This document shows positions 17,728 to 25,514 of a DNA stretch of 64,000 nucleotides, in pieces. The position numbers were made by a program, and so were the translations under genes. Each line of letters opens with the position of its first letter. The stretch's first letter is position 1. The stretch lies in contig QEVV01000003.1 of assembly GCA_003228115.1 (NCBI GenBank), positions 141,466 to 205,465 of the forward strand. Direction: 5' to 3'. Source of the stretch: Chloroflexota bacterium. GTDB taxonomy: Bacteria; Chloroflexota; Dehalococcoidia; Lucifugimonadales; SAR202-VII-2. A model generated the notes under the pieces. That model did no database searches, was not told where the DNA came from, and saw only the letters and a program-made list of their open reading frames with translations.

Positions 17728-18240
17728 CTATCGCTCCTTCACCAGGACAATCGCTCCGATGATGGCCGATACGAGCAACACAGCCGATATTTCAATCGCC
17801 AAGGCATAGTCATTAAGAAGAACAGTACCCAGATTGGCAGTGGTGTCGCCGAAAACCTTATGGATGGCGGAACCCGAGGTGAGTTCCGGCAACTTGGTCC
17901 AGTTTGCAGATGCCACAGCATAAACAATCGTGGCCAGCAGCAGGCTGGATACCGTCATTGCAGGCATGCGCAGACGGTTAAAGGGGTTGCCTTCATGAAC
18001 GTCCCGCGTAAGCATCACAGCGAAAATAACAAGAATAGATATCGCCCCTACATAGATGAGAAGTTGGACCACTGCCAAGAACTCAGCCCTCAACAGGATG
18101 AACAACCCAACCACCGTCAGAAATGTGAGGGCCAAGAATAGCGCCGCCTTGAACAGGTCCTTGAGGTGAATAACCATCAAGGATGCCAGGACTACGCCAG
18201 CGGCCACGTTATACCAGACGATGACTTCAAAGGCGGGCAT
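17728..18240 (-). CDS. nuoJ: NADH-quinone oxidoreductase subunit J
   Basis: 170 aa, five hydrophobic segments. FLILLR-type start of TM3 followed by the conserved VVQLLIYVGAISILVIFAVML (the pi-bulge helix region of NuoJ) identifies it. Ends directly before nuoK and starts directly after nuoI, with no spacing. Confidence 0.93.
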   Translation of the reverse strand: MPAFEVIVWYNVAAGVVLASLMVIHLKDLFKAALFLALTFLTVVGLFILLRAEFLAVVQLLIYVGAISILVIFAVMLTRDVHEGNPFNRLRMPAMTVSSLLLATIVYAVASANWTKLPELTSGSAIHKVFGDTTANLGTVLLNDYALAIEISAVLLVSAIIGAIVLVKER

Positions 18241-18879
18241 CTACTCCTCTTCCTCCCCGTATTCTTCATCGTGGCCGGACAATTCGGGAGACTGAGACGG
18301 CGTCTCAAGCGCGCCAGGAGTCTCAAGCTGATACTCATAGGTGGGGCCGGCGGGGCCGTGCATTGTCTGGCCCAGGTAGCGCCGCCCAACCTCTTGCCAC
18401 TCAAGGGACTTGCCCTCAAACGGATCATAGCGGCGCTGCTCCAATTGCGGCCGGAACCACGTTGAGGGATGCTTCTCAGCAGCCTTCAACTCATCAATGG
18501 TAATTACCAGGCTATCCCTGCGGTAGCGGCCACGTTCAAAGCCAGATCCCATGAACAGAGCGTCATAGGGGCATGCCTCGACACAGAAGCCGCAGAACAT
18601 GCATCGTCCGATGTCGATGTCGAAAGTATCAATCTTGTAACTGTCCCCTTCCTGCGGGAACTCCCCGCTGGGACTGGTCTCAATTTTGATAATGCCCAGG
18701 GGGCAGTATTTGGCGCACGAGGCGCAACCAGTGCAGCGCTCTTCGTACCAAACGAACTCCTCACCACGGAAGCGGCTGTGTTGAGGCATTCGTTCTTCAG
18801 GATAGTTGACGGTAACCGGCGTCCTGAAAAGGTTCCGCAACGTGACGCTCATCCCTTTTACGATCCCCATTCCATACAT
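18241..18879 (-). CDS. nuoI: NADH-quinone oxidoreductase subunit I
   Basis: 212 aa with two ferredoxin-type motifs, CTGCASCAKYCPLGI (about residues 51-65) and CMFCGFCVEACPYDAL (about 93-108), for clusters N6a and N6b on the path to quinone. N-terminal RNLFRTPVTVNYPEE is typical of NuoI. A C-terminal acidic tail (SGHDEEYGEEEE) is longer than usual. Ends directly before nuoJ. Confidence 0.95.
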   Translation of the reverse strand: MYGMGIVKGMSVTLRNLFRTPVTVNYPEERMPQHSRFRGEEFVWYEERCTGCASCAKYCPLGIIKIETSPSGEFPQEGDSYKIDTFDIDIGRCMFCGFCVEACPYDALFMGSGFERGRYRRDSLVITIDELKAAEKHPSTWFRPQLEQRRYDPFEGKSLEWQEVGRRYLGQTMHGPAGPTYEYQLETPGALETPSQSPELSGHDEEYGEEEE

Positions 18880-20094
18880 CTACTGAACCTCCACGGGCCG
18901 GCTACCCAGTGGGCCATCTCGATACATGCTGGCGATTCTGGGCGCTGGGTTATAGCGCCGGTGGCCCAAGACATTGGCCCATCCGACCAGGGCTACGATA
19001 GCCAAACCGAAGTTAATGCCAGACATAATCCACAACGTGTTCGTAGTCAAGCTCCCGTCAGGCTCTCGAAGGAAGAACACCTCCAAGGCAGTGGCGAACA
19101 GCGATACGACGCTAAGCGGCAAGAGAAACTTCCATGCGAAGGCCAGAATTTGGTCCACACGCAACCTCGGAATCGTCGCCCGAATCCAGAGGAAGAGGAA
19201 GACAAACATACCCATCTTCAACAGGAACCAAATCGCAGAAGGCAGGAACGGCCAGCGCCACCCCTGGAGGAAAATCGTAGTTGCTAGGCCGGATGCCACG
19301 ATAACCGCGGCGAACTCCGCCAGCATAAACATGCCAAACTTCATGCCGCTGTACTCGGTGTGATACCCCGCAATAAGCTCAGACTCAGCTTCCACGATAT
19401 CGAAGGGAGAACGGTTCATCTCCGCCGATATGGCCATCATGAAGATAACGAAGGCCAAGGGCTGAACCAAGAGGTAGGGCACGTTCTGTGTCGCTACTAT
19501 GGTGCCCATTGCCAAGGATCCGGACAGCAGCGCAATCGAACCAAGCGTAATTATCAGAGGGATCTCGTAGCTAATGAGCATGGCCACTGCCCGGGCCGCT
19601 CCAAAGAGAGCGTAACGATTGCCGGAGGCCCACCCTGCCATAAAGATAGCCAGAGTGGAGAAGCCCGTAATCGCAACAACGAACAGCAGCCCGACGTTAA
19701 TATCGGTGATCGCTACGTTCTTAGCGATGGGCAGTACAGCAACAATCATGGGAACGGGGAAGAACATAACAATCGGAGCAATGTTGAAAACCCATCGGTC
19801 GGCGCCGTGAGGGACAATGTCCTCTTTGCCCAAAATCTTTAAAGCATCGGCTATCGGTTGAAGTAGACCGAAGGGTCCCCAGCGGTTGGGGCCCTGCCTC
19901 ACCTGGAACCTGCCCAGCGCGCGGCGTTCGAACCAGATGTAGAGGGTGGCCAACAGCATCATTGCGTTCACGATGGCAAACATCACCGCGAACCCTGCTA
20001 TGAAGTAGGACATCCAACTTGGCAACACGTTATCAAGGGTCAGATAGAGACCCCTGTACCACGTATTTAGTTCGAAAAATCCTCGAGGATCCAC
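18880..20094 (-). CDS. nuoH: NADH-quinone oxidoreductase subunit H
   Basis: 404 aa, about 8 membrane segments, forms part of the quinone chamber. Signature WFERRALGRFQVRQGPNRWGP near the N-terminus and the acidic loop AEMNRSPFDIVEAESELIAGY are diagnostic. GTG start overlaps the nuoD stop by one base (TAGTG). Followed directly by nuoI. A C-terminal extension after the last helix (RRYNPAPRIASMYRDGPLG) is somewhat long. Confidence 0.95.
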   Translation of the reverse strand: MDPRGFFELNTWYRGLYLTLDNVLPSWMSYFIAGFAVMFAIVNAMMLLATLYIWFERRALGRFQVRQGPNRWGPFGLLQPIADALKILGKEDIVPHGADRWVFNIAPIVMFFPVPMIVAVLPIAKNVAITDINVGLLFVVAITGFSTLAIFMAGWASGNRYALFGAARAVAMLISYEIPLIITLGSIALLSGSLAMGTIVATQNVPYLLVQPLAFVIFMMAISAEMNRSPFDIVEAESELIAGYHTEYSGMKFGMFMLAEFAAVIVASGLATTIFLQGWRWPFLPSAIWFLLKMGMFVFLFLWIRATIPRLRVDQILAFAWKFLLPLSVVSLFATALEVFFLREPDGSLTTNTLWIMSGINFGLAIVALVGWANVLGHRRYNPAPRIASMYRDGPLGSRPVEVQ

Positions 20095-21200
20095 TAGCGG
20101 TCAACCTCGCCCATGTTGATGTCAGTGCTACCGAACGTCACGATAAGGTCGGCCAATTTGTAACCGACCAAGATATCTGACAAGACAGAAAGATTGATCA
20201 TTGACGGCGACCGTATCTTGCAGCGATACGGGGCAATAGTGCCGTCGCTCACAAGATAGAAACCCAACTCTCCCTTCGGAGCTTCCACTCTGCCGTATGC
20301 CTCAGCGCCAGCAGGGGGCCGAAAAACGAAGGGAACCTCGGCGCGGGCAGGTCCCTCGGGAATCTGGGCCACGCATTGTTCGACAATGCGCAGGCTCTGC
20401 CGCATCTCTTCCAGCCGCACCTTGTAGCGATCCCAGTTGTCGCCACGTGTCCCTATTGGGACATCGAACTCAATGCGGTCGTATATGTCATAGGGGTCAG
20501 CCTTCCGAATATCCCACCGAACGCCCGTGGAGCGAAGAATTGGCCCGGATACCGAACCATTGATAGCAATCTCAGGCTTGAGAACGCCGACGTCAAAGGT
20601 GCGCCCAACGATAATCTCATTCCCCGTCAGGAGCATGTCTAGCTCATCTAGGTAGCCGGGCATGTCCTCAAGAAAAGTAGTGAGCGCTGGCCAAAAGTCT
20701 TCAGGAGCGTCCTGGAAAACGCCTCCTGGGCGCATGTAGCTGACGGTTATGCGAGCGCCGCACAGCATCTCGAACATTTCAAGGATGCGCTCCCGCTCGC
20801 GGAAGCAGTACATGAGAGGGGTTGCGAAAGCGCCAAGGTCTTGAAGCAAGAACCCAGTAGCGACCAAGTGGCTGGCAATGCGCTGAAGCTCGGCGGCAAT
20901 AACCCGAAGGTACATGCCTCGCTCGGTTGGCTGAATGCCAGCAAGCTTTTCGACTGCGATGCAGTAGGCCTGGTTGTTGGTTTGAGAGGCAACGTAGTCC
21001 AAGCGGTCAGTCAGCGTTATGACCTGGGTGTAGTTCCGCTCCTCAGCGAGCTTCTCGGAGCCCCTGTGGAGGTACCCAAACACGGGCTCAACGTTGAGGA
21101 TATCCTCACCGTCGAACGTGACCCGCATCCTGAACACCCCATGAGTGCTGGGGTGCTGAGGCCCAATGTTTACCGTTATTGGCTCGGTCCTGGTAGCCAT
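20094..21200 (-). CDS. nuoD: NADH-quinone oxidoreductase subunit D
   Basis: 368 aa homologue of hydrogenase large subunits. INIGPQHPSTHGVFRM-type start (NIGPQHPSTHGVFR is visible) contains the conserved quinone-site His; EKLAEERNYTQVI and RPGGVFQDAP follow; C-terminal ends GSTDINMGEVDR, a canonical NuoD end. The Ni ligands of hydrogenases are absent, as expected. About 83 bases separate it from nuoC. Confidence 0.95.
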   Translation of the reverse strand: MATRTEPITVNIGPQHPSTHGVFRMRVTFDGEDILNVEPVFGYLHRGSEKLAEERNYTQVITLTDRLDYVASQTNNQAYCIAVEKLAGIQPTERGMYLRVIAAELQRIASHLVATGFLLQDLGAFATPLMYCFRERERILEMFEMLCGARITVSYMRPGGVFQDAPEDFWPALTTFLEDMPGYLDELDMLLTGNEIIVGRTFDVGVLKPEIAINGSVSGPILRSTGVRWDIRKADPYDIYDRIEFDVPIGTRGDNWDRYKVRLEEMRQSLRIVEQCVAQIPEGPARAEVPFVFRPPAGAEAYGRVEAPKGELGFYLVSDGTIAPYRCKIRSPSMINLSVLSDILVGYKLADLIVTFGSTDINMGEVDR

Positions 21201-21283
21201 GCCTGTTCTATGTTCTCCGACGCAGCGATTTCCAACAGCACGGGACAGGAAACGTTCCTGTCCATTAGGGCCAAGCCCTCTAG

Positions 21284-21760
21284 CTACCCACCATGGGGCC
21301 AGGAGTAGGGCAACGGCTCCTCCAGATAATCCCGTCGGAGCGGGTGCCCTATGTAGCCTTCCCAGAGAAGGAGCCGTCTCAGGCTGGGATGCCCGGTGAA
21401 GACGACGCCCATAAGATCGTATATCTCTCGTTCTTGTAAATCAGCGCCCTGCCACAGGTCCACTACAGAAGGCAGGGACGGCTCATCCCGGCCCCAACAC
21501 TTGACCTTAATAATGCAGGCCTGATTGATGCGCATCGAAGTGAGGTGGTAGATAACCTCAAAGTACTCAACGTAGTCGACGGCAGTAATCGCATTCAGGT
21601 ATTCGAAGTCCCAAGCCTCGGCTTGCTTCAGGCGGGCGGCCACATCATGTAGACGTTCCGGCCGAACCCACACGGCAGTTGCGTTGGAGCTTTCCACAGA
21701 GCCAGGAACAGCTTCCTCAATGCCGCGGGCGAGTTCCACACCATCAAGCCAAGCGGTCAT
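21284..21760 (-). CDS. nuoC: NADH-quinone oxidoreductase subunit C
   Basis: 158 aa, peripheral-arm subunit. DFEYLNAITAVDYVEYFEVIYHL and WQGADLQEREIYDLMGVVFTGHP-type motif (ADLQEREIYDLMGVVF followed by RRLLLWEGY) are the NuoC 30-kDa subunit signature. Separate from nuoD, not fused. Directly abuts nuoB. Confidence 0.94.
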   Translation of the reverse strand: MTAWLDGVELARGIEEAVPGSVESSNATAVWVRPERLHDVAARLKQAEAWDFEYLNAITAVDYVEYFEVIYHLTSMRINQACIIKVKCWGRDEPSLPSVVDLWQGADLQEREIYDLMGVVFTGHPSLRRLLLWEGYIGHPLRRDYLEEPLPYSWPHGG

Positions 21761-22393
21761 CTAGGCCCCTGCCCGATTCCCTACTAGACTGTACTGCTTG
21801 ATTTTCTCATGGAGCTGCATGATGCCGTAAAGGAGCGCGTCTGGCCTTGGCGGGCATCCCGGCACGTAAACATCCACCGGGATAATGTGGTTCACGCCTG
21901 GTACAACGCTGTATGCCTGGTAGTAAGGACCGCCGCTGGTAGCGCAGACGCCCATCGATATGACCCACTTAGGCTCTGCCATCTGGTCGTAGATGCGCCT
22001 GATGGCCGGAGCCATTTTCCAGGTAACAGTTCCTGCGACAATCATGAGGTCTGCCTGTCTGGGCGTAGCCCTGAAAGCCTCCATGCCAAAGCGGGCTATA
22101 TCAAACCTCGACATGGCCGTTGCCATCATTTCGAAGGCGCAGCATGCCAAACCGAAGGCCACCGGCCACACCGCCGACTTGCGGCTCCAATTAAGCAGCG
22201 CGTCGACTGTGGTGACCGCAATATTCCGGTCCAGGCCTTCCGGCACTTCGATAACGGGATCAGGAAATGGCTCGATGCATGAGGCCTTGAAGGCCGATAC
22301 CGTCTTGCCCTCCTCGATGTCCATGGCCCGGACTGCATCATGGAGGCTGAGCCCAGGCTCGATCTCAATGGTCTTCATAAATTCGATTGTCAT
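21761..22393 (-). CDS. nuoB: NADH-quinone oxidoreductase subunit B
   Basis: 210 aa from the ATG at 22393, chosen over the ORF-track start because it follows the nuoA stop by 10 bases and has GGGAG upstream. Cluster N2 ligands: [10 protein letters not shown] (tandem Cys), MGVCATSGG and [14 protein letters not shown]. The N-terminal extension of about 55 residues before the conserved core is longer than usual. Confidence 0.94.
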   Translation of the reverse strand: MTIEFMKTIEIEPGLSLHDAVRAMDIEEGKTVSAFKASCIEPFPDPVIEVPEGLDRNIAVTTVDALLNWSRKSAVWPVAFGLACCAFEMMATAMSRFDIARFGMEAFRATPRQADLMIVAGTVTWKMAPAIRRIYDQMAEPKWVISMGVCATSGGPYYQAYSVVPGVNHIIPVDVYVPGCPPRPDALLYGIMQLHEKIKQYSLVGNRAGA

Positions 22394-22403
22394 TAGGCTC
22401 CCG

Positions 22404-22787
22404 CTACTCCCATTCCAGAGCACCCTTGCGCCAGGCGTAAACCCAGCCCAAGAGCAAGATGGACATGAAAACAGCGATGGTGATGAGGGCGAACCCTCCC
22501 AAATTGCTGAACTGAGTAGCCCACGGATACAGGAACACTACTACTACATCGAAGGCTACGAAGAGCAGGCCAAAGATATAGTAGCGGAAGTTGAACTGTA
22601 GGTACTGCCGACCAATGGGCGTAACGCCGCACTCGTACAGGCTGGACTTCACGGGGCTTGGCTTGTGGGGGCGCACACCCACCAGCCGCAGGGCGAATGA
22701 GAGAATGAGCATGGTTGCGGGAATCATGATGGCAATCCCGCTGTAGATCATGATCAGGCCGTATTGGCGCAGGTAATCGTCGACCAT
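22404..22787 (-). CDS. nuoA: NADH-quinone oxidoreductase subunit A
   Basis: 127 aa, three membrane segments. YECGVTPIG and [23 protein letters not shown] are the NuoA signatures (Cys loop and TM2 acidic residue). First gene of the operon; ATG follows GGGAG by 8 bases. Confidence 0.95.
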   Translation of the reverse strand: MVDDYLRQYGLIMIYSGIAIMIPATMLILSFALRLVGVRPHKPSPVKSSLYECGVTPIGRQYLQFNFRYYIFGLLFVAFDVVVVFLYPWATQFSNLGGFALITIAVFMSILLLGWVYAWRKGALEWE

Positions 22788-22825
22788 GAACTGCCACTCC
22801 CGACGCTGTCGAATAGTCGGGTGGG

Positions 22826-22854
22826 ACTATAGCACAGGGTTTTTGGTTATGCAA
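22826..22854 (-). promoter_or_regulatory. Promoter of the nuo operon
   Basis: On the minus strand: TTGCAT (22854-22849), 17-base spacer, TATAGT (22831-22826). The inferred start near 22819 gives a leader of about 30 bases before nuoA. This is the only convincing promoter seen for the 11-kb operon. Confidence 0.7.
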
Positions 22855-23033
22855 GTGAAATTCGCCACAAAGTCATCCCCCACACGACTGTGCCTAGACA
22901 ACCCCGTCATCTCCTGAACGCTGCCGCCCACATGCGCCCTATGGCCTCGGCGAGGGTATCGGCCAAAGCCCCGCCTTGGGGAGGTGGGTTATAATGGACT
23001 GAACAAGGCGTCAAGGCACACCCACGGAGCACT

Positions 23034-23786
23034 ATGTCTCTCAGCTTTGAAATCGGCTCTGCCGGTAGCCCCAAGGGGCATACCCTTCTCTACTTTCAAG
23101 ATGGCTCTAACTCGGGTAGCTGGCTGGTCACCTATGTAGTGGTCCTGCCGGTAAAGGTGGATCTGTCTCGCTATCTGCCCCCGATGTTCCTGTCTCAGGT
23201 ACAAATGGGAAATCTTGACGTTCAGGATATGTCAGCATTCGCCTTCCCCCCAGTCCCTGAACCGTTCGATAGCAAGTCAAGAATGGAGCAGTTGGCGGCG
23301 CTGAGAGGCGACGACCTCCTGTATGGAGGCGCCTTATCTGGCGAAGACCTCCAACACTCAATGCTCGTGGTGAATGAGCTTGTGCAGGAGTACGCACAGC
23401 TCTGCCTGCAGTACCAGGCGGCGGCGCCGGGTCCGGCGGACGAGCCGCCACAGGTAGGAGAGTTGTCTGTCTCGCGTTTTATGTACGAATTCATGTCGCC
23501 CGTTGAAAGGCTTGCGGAACTGTCCAAGCTCATGGGCAAGCTCCAGTTCGCTGTGGCTGGCCCAGACGAGCACATGGTGAAGGAGACCAAGGGAGAGCTC
23601 GAAGCCATAGCCTCCCACTTTGCCGAGCATTTCTGGATGAACCGGCTCCTCGAAGCCGCAGGCAGCTCAAGCAGTGAAGGCCGTCAACTAGCGCAACTTT
23701 ATCTAGACCGCTGCTACCGGCTTGTGGATGAAGACTTCCTTAAGGCCAAGGCCATAGAAGAGGAGATCGGGAAGATCACCTCTTGA
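23034..23786 (+). CDS. Conserved-looking hypothetical protein divergent from nuo
   Basis: 250 aa, soluble, no signal peptide. ATG preceded by CGGAG; a TATAAT at 22990 could be its -10 box. The first 60 residues (SLSFEIGSAGSPKGHTLLYF onward) look like a beta-rich domain; the middle is acidic; residues 155-250 are helical (SPVERLAELSKLMGKLQFAV, MVKETKGELEAIASHFAEHF). I do not recognise the family. Being divergent from nuoA it may share control with complex I, but that is only positional. Confidence 0.8.
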   Translation: MSLSFEIGSAGSPKGHTLLYFQDGSNSGSWLVTYVVVLPVKVDLSRYLPPMFLSQVQMGNLDVQDMSAFAFPPVPEPFDSKSRMEQLAALRGDDLLYGGALSGEDLQHSMLVVNELVQEYAQLCLQYQAAAPGPADEPPQVGELSVSRFMYEFMSPVERLAELSKLMGKLQFAVAGPDEHMVKETKGELEAIASHFAEHFWMNRLLEAAGSSSSEGRQLAQLYLDRCYRLVDEDFLKAKAIEEEIGKITS

Positions 23787-23856
23787 GGGCCGCACTTCAC
23801 AGGTCGCCGACGGCTCCCTTATGGAACGAACGGTGTCGCATTTTGTAATTAAATCC

Positions 23857-23888
23857 GATATTATTCTGAATATATTCAGAATAATATC
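23857..23888. promoter_or_regulatory. Perfect 32-bp palindrome, likely HicB operator
   Basis: GATATTATTCTGAATA followed immediately by its exact reverse complement, 24 bases before hicB. AT-rich, so it probably overlaps the promoter (TAATAT and TATATT elements lie inside). Such perfect dyads upstream of toxin-antitoxin genes normally bind the antitoxin for self-repression. Confidence 0.75.
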
Positions 23889-23911
23889 ACTTTGCGGGAA
23901 TGGAGGGATGA

Positions 23912-24400
23912 ATGCAAAGCATAAAGACTCTCGGTCCATCGCGGAAGATTGTGCTTGAGAAACTACGAAAGAACCCAGGCGTGGGCTATGAACGGAGCGG
24001 GGAGGCCATTCGGCTGTTAGCCAAGGAACACGGCTTGAGCCCGCTGACGCTAGACGCCGCACTCTGGGAAGTTGCGAGTAAGGGCTTCATAGCAAGGGAA
24101 CGAGTCGGACGGAGGGTTCAGTATTACTACCCTGCAGAGAGCCAGGCGCTCCCCGGACGCGCATCTCGCGACAACGGAGGAGCGTCCGCCCGGTATACAG
24201 TGACCTATGTCAGGGATGAAGACGGCTACATAGTGGCAAGCGTGGGTGCCTTGCAGGGATGCCACTCTCAAGGACGGACACTTGAAGAAGCCAAACGCAA
24301 CATCCGAGAAGCCATGCGGGGCTATCTAGCTAGTATGCAATACCACGGCGAGCGAGTACCCACTGAGGAGGAGGCGGAGCCAGTCGAGGTTCTCTTCTAG
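23912..24400 (+). CDS. hicB: HicB-family antitoxin with N-terminal winged-helix-like region
   Basis: 162 aa. Residues 90-162 form the HicB partial-RNase-H fold: YTVTYVRDEDGYIVASVGAL then QGCHSQGRTLEEAKRNIREAM. The first 70 residues (RKIVLEKLRKNPGVGYERSG, HGLSPLTLDAALWEVASKGF, ERVGRRVQYYYP) look like a winged-helix DNA-binding domain. Known HicB proteins usually carry a C-terminal HTH or ribbon-helix-helix domain, so this order is unusual. It neutralises HicA and presumably represses the operon through the palindrome upstream. Its stop overlaps the hicA GTG by one base. The order antitoxin-then-toxin is the reverse of classical hicAB. Confidence 0.85.
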   Translation: MQSIKTLGPSRKIVLEKLRKNPGVGYERSGEAIRLLAKEHGLSPLTLDAALWEVASKGFIARERVGRRVQYYYPAESQALPGRASRDNGGASARYTVTYVRDEDGYIVASVGALQGCHSQGRTLEEAKRNIREAMRGYLASMQYHGERVPTEEEAEPVEVLF

Positions 24401-24621
24401 TGCCCCCTCTGCCGGTCCTCTCTGGCGATGAGTTCGTGCGAGCGATGCAGCGAATTGGTTACCGAAAAGAGCGGACGGTGGGAAGCCATATGATCTTGGC
24501 CCACTTGACACGTTCTACGTTATCAGTACCACGTCATCCAGAGCTTGGCCGAGGGCTTCTTCGGCGCCTGGTTCGCGACGCTGATCTCACCGTGGACGAG
24601 CTCGTGTCACTGCTGAAGTAG
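24400..24621 (+). CDS. hicA: HicA-family mRNA interferase toxin
   Basis: 73 aa, GTG start overlapping the hicB stop (TAGTG). The dsRBD-like HicA fold is seen in LSGDEFVRAMQRIGYRKERT, GSHMILAH with the catalytic His, and LGRGLLRRLVRDADLTVDEL. HicA cleaves mRNA and slows growth until bound by HicB. The sequence after the His (TRSTLSVPRHPELG) keeps the conserved P-x-H before the LGRG turn. No disabling change is seen. Confidence 0.88.
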   Translation: MPPLPVLSGDEFVRAMQRIGYRKERTVGSHMILAHLTRSTLSVPRHPELGRGLLRRLVRDADLTVDELVSLLK

Positions 24622-24764
24622 GATACCAGCCCTCCCCCTATGGTCAATCACCCGACTCCAACGTAAGCAAGGGCCGTTACATGGCAGACGACTGCCCTCC
24701 CATAGGTTGGCCTGTAACATGGGCGGTCCCCCTGGACCCGCCTGGCCGCAAGCCAAGAAAGCTC

Positions 24765-25253
24765 TTAGATGGCCAAACCCAAGAACTGCTCCAGTAGGTG
24801 AATGGCGGCATCGGCCGCCCTTTCCTTGTTCGCCATGCGATCTGTGCTGTTCCAGCGGTGTTCCACCGCAAGATCCGAGCCGTCGCTGGATGAAACGGCA
24901 ATCCAAAAGGTGCCAGGCGGCTTCTGCGGCGAGCCCCCTGTGGGACCGGCCACTCCCGACGCCGAAATGCCAACGTCGGTCCCGAAGAATGCCCTCGCTT
25001 GCTTTGCCATGGCTAGGGCCATCTCCTGACTGACCGCCCCATAGCGCGGATACACGTCAGGAGCGACCCCCAACACACGGCTCTTGGTCTCCCCGACGTA
25101 TGCGATTACCCCACCGTGGAAGTATCTACTCGCTCCCGGCGGTGAGCACAACAAGTGCCCTATGTAGCCCGCCGTATCTGCCTCAGCCGTAGCGATCGTC
25201 ATACCCCGGCGGATCATTTCTTCGGCGATTCGTTCCATCCTCTTAGGTTCCAT
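24765..25253 (-). CDS. CinA C-terminal-domain nicotinamide-nucleotide amidase-like protein
   Basis: 162 aa from the ATG at 25253, preceded by GAGGAG; the track's start at 25277 lacks a site. Single CinA-C/PncC domain: TIATAEADTAGYIGHLL (family norm TAESCTGG, here AEADTAG), RYFHGGVIAYVGETKSRVLGV, and SGVAGPTGG. The family deamidates nicotinamide mononucleotide in NAD recycling. Note the catalytic-region Ser of the normal AESCTGG motif reads Ala-Asp here, so activity is uncertain. Stand-alone gene between the toxin pair and amtB. Confidence 0.82.
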   Translation of the reverse strand: MEPKRMERIAEEMIRRGMTIATAEADTAGYIGHLLCSPPGASRYFHGGVIAYVGETKSRVLGVAPDVYPRYGAVSQEMALAMAKQARAFFGTDVGISASGVAGPTGGSPQKPPGTFWIAVSSSDGSDLAVEHRWNSTDRMANKERAADAAIHLLEQFLGLAI

Positions 25254-25405
25254 GACAGTCCTCCTCTGCTTATTCAAGGCCGTTCACATTCTCATTGAGG
25301 GTAGAAGCTGCGGCCAGCCGAAGGTGAAGGACTTCGGCGCAAAAACATAGCTCAGCCAAATTCACAGCGCAGGAAGAGACTCAGAATTTTGGATTTGGCA
25401 ACCTA

Positions 25406-25456
25406 TTAACAACATCGTTTAACAACATCGTTACAGTTTCGTAACAATTCTGAAAC
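25406..25456 (+). promoter_or_regulatory. GlnR-like box array upstream of amtB
   Basis: Four half-sites exactly 11 bases apart: TTAAC (25419), GTTAC (25430), GTAAC (25441), GAAAC (25452). This fits the actinobacterial GlnR pattern GTnAC-n6-GaAAC repeated. An extra TTAACAACATCGTT copy starts 13 bases earlier (25406). A weak -10 TAGGGT lies at 25467, putting the boxes in the activator position. Confidence 0.6.
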
Positions 25457-25514
25457 ATTCGTGCGCTAGGGTCGCGCTTGACATCTGTGCGCAATTCCCC
25501 AGAAGGAGGTTCCC

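Noticed and set aside
25478-25483. TTGACA before amtB as a -35 box
   Set aside because: A -10 at the proper distance would lie on the ribosome-binding site and start codon, so it cannot drive amtB.
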